DNA of 64,000 nucleotides from NCBI GenBank assembly GCA_033064195.1, contig JARBJD010000066.1, forward strand, positions 234,143 to 298,142. Reading direction: 5' to 3'. Under the pieces are notes generated by a model. That model was given only the letters and a program-made list of their open reading frames with translations. It was not told the DNA's origin and searched no databases. This document shows positions 20,549 to 32,176 of the stretch, piece by piece; position 1 is the stretch's first letter, and every line of letters begins with the position of its first letter. This DNA comes from Blattamonas nauphoetae (Eukaryota; Preaxostyla; Oxymonadida). The translations under genes and the position numbers were made by a program.

Positions 20549-20912
20549 GATTCCCATATCTTCTAGAGGCTAAAACAAACAGATCTCCCTCACTTCAGAG
20601 GATAGCTGAAGATCCGACCATACTTTTTTAATTCAACATCAACATCCGCTTCCAAGTTCCATTCATCGTGGTCGACGTGAGACTCAGACAAAGAGTCTTT
20701 TCTGTCCGATTGACAAAGAGGATTGACGATTATCTCTATAACTCACAACATCTCGCGGTAAAAAAAGAAGTCTCGATTAAAAAGCTCAAAACAACTCATC
20801 TCTCTGCATATATTCTCTAAGTCAACCAATCAATCATCTTGTTCAATCTCACCTGGAAATACAGATCGTACCACCCCTCTCACCGACCAATCAACAAGCG
20901 AATATTGGACAA

Positions 20913-22132
20913 ATGAAACAGGCTCAGATCCTTGAATCTCCTAAAGATGGTTTTGAAATTCTCCACAGATTTCCCTTGCTTGTGTGGTATGATCCCACAG
21001 CATCAAACGATTCTGACGATTCTCTGTTGGAGCGCGAGAGCCAGAAAATGTTGAGATCACTCGTTGCTTCGAAATGCGAAGCTGGCGAAGAGGTTGAATG
21101 GAAGGTTTGCGTACTGATTTTTCTTAGATGCGATTTCATTTCTCTGGATTCTTGACTCTGAATTCTCCTTTGTTTCAGGATTTGATGGAATGGTTCGTGT
21201 GTACCGTGATCGGACTGGACTCGAAAGCTTCACAAAGCAACGGCTCGTTTTGGTTTGATTGGGATGATGTTGTGGTTGATGGATTTGGAACAGTTCGGAT
21301 TAGTTTGCCTCTTATTCTCGACTTTCTTCTTTTCAGATCTCTTCGCCTCGCATTCGGCTTCATCCCCTCCACACTCCCAACAATCCTTCTCCGATGGCAT
21401 CGCCAGCCTTTCATTATTTTTTCTTGATTTCTCCCATCGCCTTTCCACTTCAAACTGCCTCCCAAAACAAATTGAACAACACTTTCAACAGAACGTGATT
21501 TCATCAATCATCCACCAACTTTTCGATCATCTCGCCATCACTGGCCATGTGGTTCTCACCTGTGACCCATCCAAGTTCGAAGAGATCGTCAACGACTGGA
21601 TAAACATGTTCCCCAACAATTCACCTAATCCGTTCGATTTATTCGACGATCCGATGTGGGTGACAATGATTCTGTACGGTATTATTCATGCAATGGAGCA
21701 AGGGGACCTGACAAATCACATTATTCGGCTGACTGACACAGAATTCGATCTTCATTCACCACAATTGACACAATTCAAGGAACTTTTCGAACCTGCACTT
21801 GTCGAGGTGAGAAAACGATTCGATCCATATTTGTTCGAAGAAGCAAAGCGGATCTCGTCGTGGAAGGAGCTTCTGCAGAAAGTGGCAGGCGGAGAGGAAG
21901 TTGAGGTGTGTCTTCATTTTTCGGACTTCAATTTTCAGAATGACACATCGTTCCTCAAATTGCCGTTCTTCCGACCGACGCTTCTCTCGCTCCAAGCGAA
22001 GTTCCAACAACTGGCATCGTCATTGGATGGGTCAGAAGACAGTTCGACGTCATCTTTACTTTCCTCGTACTCTTCTCACCACACCTCCCTCGCTGCACAC
22101 CTCGACTCTTCTCTTCTGGCCCTCTCTTCATC
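20913..22132 (+). pseudogene. Family F copy C, 5' part
   Basis: Start at 20913 (MKQAQILESPKDGFEILHR). Exon 1 ends EEVEWK; intron to about 21178; exon 2 starts DLMEWFVCTVIGLDSKASQ and ends at the GTTTGC of a 38-nt intron (acceptor CTTTTCAG). Exon 3 runs to GEEVE at about 21906; a 33-nt intron; exon 4 starts NDTSFLKLPFFRP. Coding sequence reaches the target site CTCTTCATC (22124-22132) of a 4.2-kb element and resumes at 26343. With one copy of the 9-mer the codons join in frame (LSSSSHVKQESLKLL), matching copy D (HSSSPHFKQESLQLL). So this copy was intact when hit. Confidence 0.8.
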
Positions 22133-25100
22133 GGGGTTGACTATAATCAATCCGCCAAAGTATCTATAATCAATCCGTTTCGATCAGACCCATGTGCTCG
22201 ACCATATCATTCACTTCCACAATTCACACTTAGTCCTTTCATTTCCATCAATCTCGAGTTTCGAAAACGGAGAAATACTAATTTCAATCTCTTGTGTTCT
22301 CAAAAACGATCCTGAATGAGTAAAAAGTCATCGAACCAAAAAAGGACAAAACAAGAATCAGGAGTGTAAAACTGCGCGATTTACAGTATAATCACAATTT
22401 TCCCACCATCTCCATTTCGTTTGATATGACATGGAGTGTGCAAAGAACACGATCAGCTGAGTCAGTCGATCAACGCAACTCTCACACCTCACCATCAGTT
22501 CGAGGTCCAGATGATCCACAGTGTGAAAACGGAACACAACCGCGGATTGAGATTGAAAATATGCACTGATTCCAAACGAAGAGTGCGAAGAGAAGAGAAC
22601 ACACTGGATCGAACTTAGACCACGTCGTCCTCTCTGCCCCAATGTGATCAGGATGACGTGGGCGAGGCGAAAGTTGTTGTGGGACGGCGAATAGGAATGA
22701 ATGGTTGGCCAGATGGACTGACAGAACCGTGATTGTCAGTTGAGAATCGGAATTTGCATCTGAGATGTCCGAGAGAGACAGAAGTTGGGTCCTGAAAAAA
22801 CGAACAGGATCGAGGAAGCATGCTCAAGACACAAAATAAGATTTACTCAGAGAGAGACACCTTCAAAGAGAATATCGTCGATGGAGAGAGTGAGGTAGAT
22901 TACCTTGGGTCGGCATGTCCTCCCCCGAAAACCCGTGTCCTATCATAGGACACGGGCTTTCGGAGCTTAATTAGGCGATGGGAGGGTTATGTCTACAAAG
23001 CATGAAAATGATGTCAAATAAAGTGGTACCCTTTGATTTGAAACACAGACTACATTTTCACATCCATTTTGGATGAATTAGATACGAAAAGGGTGGCTGA
23101 GATTTGATCAGACCTGTCAAAATGATTATGGTCCGATCAGTGTCGTGATTCGACAAAATACATTTCTTTCATCACAAACATCACATGATGGAGAAATTTA
23201 CATGACAGAAGTGGGAAATTGATGAATGTGAGATCAGGGATAGTCCAGATGAAAGAGATCAGAGCCACCAACAATGCAGATTGTATCTCAACATGTGCAA
23301 CGGCTATTTCACTCCAATGGTCAATGGTGTCTTTTCTCTGCCTCCACTCATCCTCTTCTTTCGCTGGGCCATTTCCTTCGTCTCCTTCACACACTTCTCC
23401 GTCGGCACCTGTGATCGCCTCAAGTTTGTCGGTTGTACGATCTCGCTCAGATAAGCCGCGAAATTAGTCGGAAGTGAGTGTGATCTGTCTAATATTCTCG
23501 TCGAGCTACGGTGGAGTAGCGTCAGGGTGCGGAATGACGGGATGAGTGTGATTGGTTTGGGATTCTGCTTAATCTCCCTTGTCTTGTTCAACATTGTCTT
23601 TTCAGTTCGCTTTCCTTCTTTCTGTCCTATTTCTGTCGTTGTTAGTTTGTTCTCCGCATCACTGAGCCCTTCCGCCACTCGTCTTTTCGCATGCCTCTTC
23701 GCCTCATTCAAACATCTCCTTCACCCTTTACCACATCCCCACTTCACCCACACCTTCCACACTGCATTTTTGGTCATTGCTAGTTAAAATCGGCAACAAG
23801 TGTCCCAATGTGAATGCGGCGTTGGAGAGTGTGTTGATTCCTTTTCATCCCTCCTCCTAGGCAAAGCGAGATTCTTAGCATTTCTTTCATTTCGTTGGAT
23901 TGGTACTGAAGAGGGTGAATATGAAGAGAGATGGCGGAGACCAGCAAAAGTGCAAGATGACAATATGGTGGAGCGAGGAATAAAGGAGCTTGTCGAGGAA
24001 GAATAACGACGGCCTCTAAAAAATGACTCGGAGCGAGGAATACAGACTGAACCTGTGTATGTTGAATTGTCAATTCAGTCAAGGAGAGAGGCGGATTGAT
24101 CTTGGGGGCGATCATGTGAAACAAAGAGACTTATCGGATGGCAATACGAATGAGGCGTATTCGTTGCAATTGGAGAGTGTAGATGAACACGATCTGTCGA
24201 GAGAAGCTGATTTAGACAAGGTTTGCGTTGGTAAACTGGAGGTGAGTCGGATCGAGACTTTGGGGTCGAGCTACGGACTGTCCGGAGAGACGTGCATTTT
24301 TGTCAACAATACTGTGTGTAAAGCTTCGTTTGGTTGGTTCTTTACGACGAGAGATGACTCTTGTTGTGAATGAAGAATTGACGACGAAGGTTTGGGAATC
24401 TGATCTTTTGATGTGGCCACGGACAGGATGTTTGTAACAGACAAATTCCAAAGATTGAACATTGGTTTCATTGAATCAGTCTTGCTGTGAAGAAGATCCG
24501 ACGGCGACGATCCGAAGAAGTGTTGGATGTGATCTAATACGAAAAGAATAACCAAAAGTGATTGAAATGGAAAACACACAGGTCGGGCCGGAAGATAAAG
24601 GAAACCGTTTGCAGTTTGGAGGAGTGAGGCTCTGGCGTTTCGAATTGAAATGATGTGACAAAGTCATGGTCATAGTGTCTCTTATATGTCGATAGAAAGA
24701 AGTAATTGAGCAATAACGGGGTCTGAATAACCAAGGAGATCATTGTGACGAAGCGAAGGGGAGGAAGGAAGGATGAACTGAAGAAATGATGAGATCATGA
24801 GAAGAAGGACGGAGGAAGTGGTTCATAAAAATTGAGTGGTAATCAGATGATGAAAGGAATATAGGAAGAGGGAAGTCGCACACTTCGATTTCCGAACACC
24901 CATTAAACCCCACTTATGTTGGCGATGTCGAATGAGCCTCGGTTGAGTTGACCATCATGGCTGATGAGAGAGAAAAGAGGGAGGCAGGATGGACTGAAAC
25001 GAAAGAGAAAAGAAGAGGGGAAGAGAAGTGCTTCAGAATGAGAAGAGGTCAAACTTTCTTTCTGTTGGGGGTGTGTACTGGCTAGAACCCGACTCAATGG

Positions 25101-26333
25101 TTCTTTCGAGGATGCCCTCTGCTTGTATCCCATCTGAATCTTTCGCTTTTCTTGTTCATTCCAATCTCTTTCCCAGAACGTCTCAGCAGGACTATCATGA
25201 AGGGTCTGTCATCCATCTCTCCCTTCTATTCTTCTTCATCCTTTCTAGTATTGTGATCCTGTCATCAACTCAAATTATCTTTTCTCTTTGAATGTTGCCT
25301 TTTCAACCCTCTCCAACAGGTCTTCCTGTCTCTTGTGGAACTTCTTGTCTCAATTGAGGAATCTATTCTTGATCAAATCATTTAGAGAGGTAAATATGAT
25401 GATAAACAATACAATAAGAGCAGACTTGTCCCTTCATTTACTCCAACTTTCTTCTTAGTTCGGATTCTTCAGTGGTCATCTCTATCACAAGATCTGTGGT
25501 CTAAAACATGAGAGCGAGAAAAGTTTATTTACAATAACGAGAAAAGAGCAGACAGGGTTCATCTCCGAACCAGTCTCCAGACATGAAAGTGTCATTTCGA
25601 TGATTTGAGTGGGCAATTACCAAAATGTTGGTTTGATAGGACAGATCGGGCCACCATAGGACACGATAGGACAGGACAGGACAATTGTCCTCCCTCGATT
25701 TTATTGCGAAATTGTGATGCAAGTATTGTGAATGCGTCAAATACCTTCCATGTCCTATGGTTTGAGCCCGATTCAGAATTGTCCTATCGTGTCCTATGGT
25801 GGGCGGATCGACCCCGTTTGTACAATTTTCGCTATTTTTATCAAAATAGGGTGACAAAACACAATAAAAATGATTTTAAAACAGAAAATGTGCATTGTTA
25901 TCTCAACTTTCTCTTCATTTTTCGTTTCAGGTTTTCACTGACAGATGAGGCAAGGGACAAGTTCAATTCTTGTCATCGGTACTTTTATCCAAATTGTCCT
26001 CCTCTTTTTTGCTGTCCTGTAGGACAGGACAAGTAGGACATGCCGACCCAAGGTAAGAGGTAGAGAGGGGGAAGGGGCTTGAAATTCGACGATACAGATG
26101 GGAAAGTGGCTCCACGAGCATGTGAACCGATGATGGCGAAATGGGCAGTGGGTCATTCAATGTTGATCCTATCCTTCGAATTCCGTTTTCAGTTCACATT
26201 TTTTTATTATAGAGATTCCGAAAATGATAGCACGAAGTGTGATCTGTGGATGTGGATGAGATGGTCGATGACATGGGTCTGATCGAAACGGATTGATTAT
26301 AGATACTTTGGCGGATTGATTATAGTCAACCCC
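22133..26333. mobile_element. Element E1: long TIRs, 9-bp duplication (Mutator-like)
   Basis: Terminal inverted repeats begin GGGGTTGACTATAATC; 62 bases are perfect and similarity continues imperfectly for about 50 more. Perfect 9-bp duplication CTCTTCATC (22124-22132, 26334-26342). A 9-bp duplication with long repeats is typical of Mutator-like elements. No transposase is visible, and about 3.15 kb of it is the nested element E2. E1 proper is only about 1 kb. Confidence 0.85.
22901..26055. mobile_element. Element E2, nested in E1; same family as E3
   Basis: Termini TACCTTGGGTCGGCATGTCC and its reverse complement at the right edge. Flanks TGAGGTAGAT and AGAGGTAGAG match at 8 of 10 positions. 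The left end carries a palindrome (22927-22962, core GTCCTATCATAGGAC). The right end carries dense repeats of GTCCTATCGTGTCCTATGG type (25630-25810 and about 26000). The same modules in reversed order occur in E3 (49799-55907). The interior (about 23.0-25.6 kb) has spliced-looking fragments with no domain I can name and no transposase. Confidence 0.75.
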
Positions 26334-28125
26334 CTCTTCATCATCACACGTGAAACAAGAATCCCTCAAACTTCTCGACGTCCTTCACTCTCTCCTCCCC
26401 TCCCCTCTCCCTTCCACTCTCCCCAAATACTCTCGAACAGACATCTCCGACTGGAGACATCCTCCCTTCAAACCCGAACCCATCAATCCAGAAGAAAGAT
26501 TCAAACCTTCCCTCTTCGACGAGCCTGACGACGAGAAACTGGCTCGTTCGCTGGTTCGTTGCCGCTCTGTTTGTGAACTCGATGGTGCTGAGAAATGCAT
26601 CCGCGATGTTCCATACTTCTTCGATCGGACTATCTCTGCTCTCCACACCTCCGATCGTCTCGTTCGCGCAAGTGCGCTTTACCTCTTCGACTGTTTGATC
26701 GACGCTTCGTGTACCATTCACCTCTTTCCTCGTTTGTTGAATCGACTCCACTCTGCCTTCCGCGATGGTCATCCCGAAGAACAGCTTGCCCTGCTTTGGA
26801 TTTCAACGAACTGGATTACCTTTCATCTCGATGACAGTTATCCACCTCCTTTTCCCGCAAAACAATTCGATTGGGATGGACTGATAAAAACAGATCTGAG
26901 CGACTGGGATACTTTTGTCTGTTCCATCCATCTCATCCTGTTGATTCGAAATCGTTCGATCGAAGACCAGATTGGTAAAGACGAATCGACAAGAATCATT
27001 TTCTCATTCGAGAAACAACACACCGCTGTCTCCCGAATCCTCTTCGTTTTCGATGGCACACAACCAATGAACTTCGATTCTCATGCAAACGAGTGGCTCA
27101 TTTCGTATTGTCTTCTGATCTCACTTCTGTCTGATCGTCCCTTTCCTCCCACTCTCACTCCGATCATCGCACAGGATCCTGAACTTGATGGCAGTTATCT
27201 TCTTCTTCACGAAAACAAGCTCTTCTTGCTCTGTCACACCTCTCTCAACCCACACAAGCTACACCAACCACCACTCGACTTCGTCTTCGAGCGAACACTC
27301 CGAAAGTTCCCTCTCGGTTTCTTCGTCCATCTCAACAAACCAGACGTCAAGAGTCCACTTTATCCACTCAACACTTCGTTGTGTGGGTTTCATGCGCTCT
27401 GTCGACGAGGAGTCCATCTCAATCTCATGGAAACAGAAGATGTGAAACAAGGGAACCATATACTCAACTCATTTTGGATGTTTTTCACACCTCTCATCTC
27501 TACAACCTTCCATCTTTTTCTTTTCTACCCTCCACCGCTCGTCACTCGTTTCTTCATTCCCATTCTCTCGTTGAAACCGAATCACGCCGTTCGTGTCGAT
27601 CCATTGAGAGAGATTTGGGCAACTCTTCTAGTCTTCACAGCACCTTTCGGCGATTTGCTTAGTCTCAGAGAACTAAATCGATCAATTGATCAGCGGAACA
27701 CCTTCGATAATATGCTTGAGCTCATCTTCCCATCCTATTTCACATCTCTGGAATGGCTGAACATCCCAACTGGATTTACGTCTGCTCTCGCTCACTCAAA
27801 CGCACCCGCCTCAATCGATCACTTCGAAAACCAAGACGGATCACCCATGTCCATTGACGAATCTCTCCATCCCGACCGTCTCTCCACAATCATGTCTGGG
27901 TTCTTGTCGGAACAGGTCCGAGTCCTGAGTGAGAAGATCTCTCTCGTTGGGTCGATGGTTCGAGATTTGAATCGCAACAGTTTGGTTTTAGGATATTATT
28001 TATCTTGTCAGATGCCGTGTCGGATATTTTGGAGGATGGGACACTCTGGGACAATGTTTTGTCAATGCTGTGTGTCTTCTTTGTTCTCTCATTTCTTCAG
28101 CTCACCAGTTCCAGCGGAAGTGTCA
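26334..28125 (+). pseudogene. Family F copy C, middle part
   Basis: Continuous frame from 26350 to about 28000 with conserved blocks INPEERFKPSLFDEPDDEKL, RLHSAFRDGHPEEQLALLWI, PAKQFDWDGL, LLCHTSLNPHKLHQPPLDF, SLCGFHALCRRGVHLNL, LEWLNIPTGFTSALAHS. Two short introns near the end isolate the small exon SDILEDGTLWDNVLSML. Coding reaches CCAGCGGAAGTGTCA at 28125, where the composite element at 28126-31659 begins. Domain and function unknown. Its frame is cleaner than copies A and D, which argues for recent interruption. Confidence 0.8.
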
Positions 28126-29408
28126 TATAGTGGAAATTTAACCCGATACTTTAATTTAACCCGATACTTTTCTCCATTTTGGACTGCGTGATTCGATATA
28201 TTTTCTGGAACTACAAACAGGATCCCACCATTTCAGGTTGATATGTAAGCCTTCCCATCAATCATTGTTAGAAATCGAACCTCAGATCAGGATCAGCGGG
28301 GGTCTCCTTATTTAGAGTTTCTAATTTTCTGACCCTTTTTCTCCCAAATGGGAGGTCCTTACATTTGCTTAGAAACCGAACTTCACGACCATTTCACGCC
28401 TGTTCATGTTGCAGTTCATTTCTGGTGATTTGGGAAGATGATCTCAAGAATTCAAACACTGCAGAATCACCTGGGGATTGGGTGGAAATTTAGGGTGAAA
28501 TATTGATTTACCTGTATAATAAGCTTAGGATCATGAAAACTTGTTTTGATCATATCTCCACAACCAAACATGATCCAGACATGAAACTTTTTACCAATAT
28601 GGATGTTTTGTTGAGAAGTATTTTTTCGGAAAATTTTGAAAAAAATCCACTTGCGGCAGTTGAGATATTTTTTTTCTTTTTAACCATGGTTATAAATGAG
28701 AGCTGTCACTTGACATGGGATGATGCACCAGTCTCCAAATTCCGTCAAAATGGTGGAGACACCATCAGAATCCAATCCAAATCATACACAATCGACAGAT
28801 TCGTTCTCAGAGAGTGAGATGGAGGTGGAGATTCTGAGAAAAACACGGAAAAACCATAAAGTGCCAAAATAGGAGGTCTTCGAAAATTCTCGAAATTCTA
28901 CCGAAAAACGCTGCATTTCAACAAAACATCCATATTGGTAAAAGTTTCATGACTGATTGTGAGGAGCCAGAGGATCAAAATAATTATGATCACAATTCAC
29001 ATTCGTTTTCAAAAAAACTGTGTTGCATTTGGACATACAGTGGCACTGAAGAACACCGAGGAAGATCGTACATGGTTGATTGACACTTCGTGAACGGGCG
29101 GAGAATACATTGGTCGTGAAGTTCGACTTTCCTAAGCGTTGAAGGACCTCGTCATCTGGCGAGCTTCTTCACTCGTCAAATGACATTTGACGTTGTTCCT
29201 GCTCGGAGACTTCCACCCGGGATCCTATGATCACTTTCATTTCCATTGAAGTGATTGATGGGGAGGGAAGATTCTCAACCAGAACATTTCTCAGACCCGA
29301 AAAGTTATGGGTTCCAAGAACTGGTTTATGGAAACAGGGTCCAAAAATGGGAGAAAAATGGATCGGGGGAACATTGGAGATGATCGGACGTTGAAGATGT
29401 TCGACTGA
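28126..29408. other. Left part of composite element, no gene seen
   Basis: AT-rich. Contains an inverted repeat of about 51 bp (28580-28630 and 28901-28951) around 270 bp, looking like a small decayed MITE. I see no convincing coding sequence. Confidence 0.5.
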
Positions 29409-29624
29409 TAGTTCCCCGACCAAGCCGGACTTGTTCATCAAGGCGTACTAAGTTAATGCACGAACAGTCTATTCTTTATCCCTTCAGTCCAGCTATTCAG
29501 CCCTCTATTTCCTCCTTAATTGACGAGGGAGACATTGATCAAACCATTCAATTCTTTTCTTCACCTCACTCCTTTACTCTGACGATTACGTGAAAATCTA
29601 ATATCAATAGGAGATGTGAAGTGA

Positions 29625-31528
29625 TTATCCGAACTGTCGAAACCACTCCGGAGTATGTTTTGTTCGTCCTCCCTGAGTTGTTGACGATCGTCTCGGAGTC
29701 GAGGTATGCAACGACGGAGGAGTCTCCTGACGCTCTTGTTTTGTTGTCTGCCTCTCAGGGGATTGAATGGTCGATGGCGTCGAGTTCTGTCTCTTTGTTT
29801 TCGTTGGTAAGCGAGGAATAGGTTCATCATCGTCGTCGTCTCGGATCATTCGTGGATGGCCGCGTGACTGAGGTAGTAGATGGCTCTCCAAATTCGATGA
29901 AGGCTGTGAGGATGAATGTGTAGTTGTTTCATTGCCTGTTGGAATCTGTTTAAGTGGAGTTTCGCTTCCATAAATAGGGAGGTTCTCAAATTCATCATCA
30001 TTTTCAGATTGTGAGGGAAACATCAGACGTTTTCTTAGAGCTAGCTGATGAGCTTCAAGAAATGGATCAGTATCATCAATTTCAGCTTGAATCGAAAGTG
30101 GATTCACTGTTTCGAGATCTTGTTCGTCATCAACGTCTGGCAGTTTCAGATGTGTTCTCCATCCACTTTGAACAACTGGATCTGAGAGGACCTTCGAACC
30201 AAGCGGGAATCCACGACGAGTTTCTTCTGCAGGACTTCCGTCTCGCAATTGACTGGTAACAATTTCCGGGTTGAAGGGAAAAATGCCAGATTCTCGAAAG
30301 CTTGCGATAATTTGTTCTGAATTATCAAGAGCAGTTAAAGCAGCCGATTCCACCTTTAATAGCCATGGAATTAGTTCTGAATTCTGTTTTGTTTTTGATG
30401 GTAGTGGCGGGAGTTTTTGAAGATTTCGCTTGAATGCGGAGTTGACGTAGAGGTCACAGGGTTGCATAATAGAGGAACAATTGGAGGGGAGACAGATACT
30501 GTCAATCCCCAAGTCTGCAAGTTGTTTCCACAGAGTTGGTTGATTCCTGGACGAGTGTCCATCAAATATTAATAGCGCTCGTGAGAGAGGCTTTTTGATT
30601 TTCCTTTTACGCTCTTGAATTTCTGGACCTAGTCCATTGATCAGGATATCGTAGAGGAGCTCCTTGTTCATCCACCCTTTTTGTGAGGTGTGGAAAGAAA
30701 AGCGGGAAGGGAAATGTCTGGAAAGGGAATCTTGGTTCGTTTTGGCTGGGAGGATCAGATGAGAAGTTAGAGCCTCCCCATCAGCAGCGATTGTGAACAG
30801 CATCGTGTGACTGAAGATCATTGACGGCGGCGTTGAATAGGCGACTGAACTACTGTATGTCGTGATCCTTTTTTTCATAAATGAACTGTGTAGAAACCAA
30901 TGATGTCTCATCAAAGTTGTAGACTAATTCTGGTGGATAGTCGTGTTCGTCGATCAGCTTTTCAAGTTTTCAAAAACGGTTGTGTATGTCTTTTCGTTAA
31001 TGAATTCTGCCTTCTTTGTTCCATACAGATTGGCTTAAGAGCCTTGAAAAGAGGATGGTTCTTGATCCATCCACTGACCCAGCTTCTGCATGGTTCGTGG
31101 ATGTCGACTGAGACATATCTCAACCGATCTCGACGAATCGAAAAAGCCTGAAAAAAGATGGAAGATACTGTTGCGGAACACACCATCCTTCCGACGTCCT
31201 TGTACGTTGGGTGAATGCCATTGGAGATCAGTTCGAGGATCTCTTTCTGCAATTGTGTAGATTCAGCTTTATTGAGATATTCTCGAGTCCCAGTTCTCCC
31301 AATCTCTTCACCTTGAAGAAATGCAGTAAGATGACGAATTCTGGTTGGGCGCAGAAGTCCTTCCAGAAACGGCAGTTTAAACTGCGACATCCTCACCACC
31401 GCCCCGTCCAAGAGGACAACGTGCGGGGAGCGCGGGTGGATGTCTTTCTGATCCACGCTGATGTACGCATGCAACTCCGACAGTGTCAATACAGGTCCAT
31501 TCTCCATTTTGATTTGAAATGAGCCCAT
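29625..31528 (-). pseudogene. pogo/DDE_1-type transposase, broken
   Basis: N-terminal part from 31528: a CENP-B-like helix-turn-helix region (LQKEILELISNGIHPTYKDV, then SWVSGWIKNHPLFKALK). The first catalytic Asp is in YNFDETSL near 30910. Then LLIFDGHSSRN (second Asp) and SSIMQPCDLYVNSAFKRNL (third Asp), with 35 residues between, then SGIFPFNPE. A Ser/Pro/Asp-rich tail ends in TAA. The frame changes twice between about 30850 and 30970, so the copy is inactive. Matches the pogo/Fot/jerky transposase group. Confidence 0.85.
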
Positions 31529-31659
31529 TGATAGTGTCCACTTTTTCAGAAAAGATTCAAAACACGGAAGGAGCTGGAGATGGAATGAAACAAATTCAAT
31601 TCAACAAGAAATGATTATCGTACGACTTGATGAACAAGTACGGGTTGATGGGAGGACTA

Positions 31660-31944
31660 TCAGTGAACTTGGAGTTTGTGAAGAGAGTTGTGAGTTTGGG
31701 GAGTGTTTCGAATGTGATGGGGATGGTTCGTTTTGGGATGTTGGACATTGTGATTCGAGGAGTGTCGGACTCGTCGTTTCTGGAGGACTACGAAAACGGG
31801 ATTTGTGTGATTGGGATTCTTCTTCGTTCGATTTGTCTTTTTGGGAAGAAACAAGAAATGGTTGACCACGACTTCTCTTTCTTTCTTCCCTTCCCACATC
31901 GTTTGGAAAAGGGCAGAAATGTCGACAACCTCGCCAATCGGTGA
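31660..31944 (+). pseudogene. Family F copy C, last exon
   Basis: Resumes immediately after the composite element: VNLEFVKRVVSLGSVSNVMG, then MLDIVIRGVSDSSFLEDYENG, ILLRSICLFGKKQEMVDHDF and a diverged tail ending in TGA. Nearly identical to the last exons of copies A and D, which fixes the original splice position. Confidence 0.78.
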
Positions 31945-32176
31945 TTCTGCAGTGTTTGAGTTCTTCACATCATCTTCCCACACTCCTCACCCAACAGTCC
32001 AATCTGCAACTTTTCATTTTGAGTGTCATACTCCCGAATCTGTTTTAGTTGTTTATGATCATTTTCTTCCCATTTCATGATTCAGAACCGAACGAGAGAG
32101 AAAAATAGATACGCTTAAATAAGTAACTGTTCTCATTCCAACGCTGACTAACTGTTTTCATTGATCTCAACTTGAC

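Larger units (their letters stand above)
28126..31659. mobile_element. Composite pogo-type element in family F copy C
   Basis: TCA stands on both sides (28123-28125, 31660-31662). Removing the insert with one TCA gives GTGTCAGTGAACTTGG, one base different from copy D, so the outer borders are well supported. The right end is a TAGTCC-family repeat. A matching inverted end lies internally at 29409, bounding the transposase unit (29409-31659). The outer left end (TATAGTGGAAATTTAACCCG, doubled motif) is only loosely similar. The extra 1.28 kb on the left suggests a nested or aberrant transposition that carried flanking DNA. Confidence 0.7.

Noticed and set aside
22133-26333. Reading E1/E2 as Polintons
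   Set aside because: Duplications are 9-10 bp, not 6, and no polymerase, integrase or capsid gene is present.
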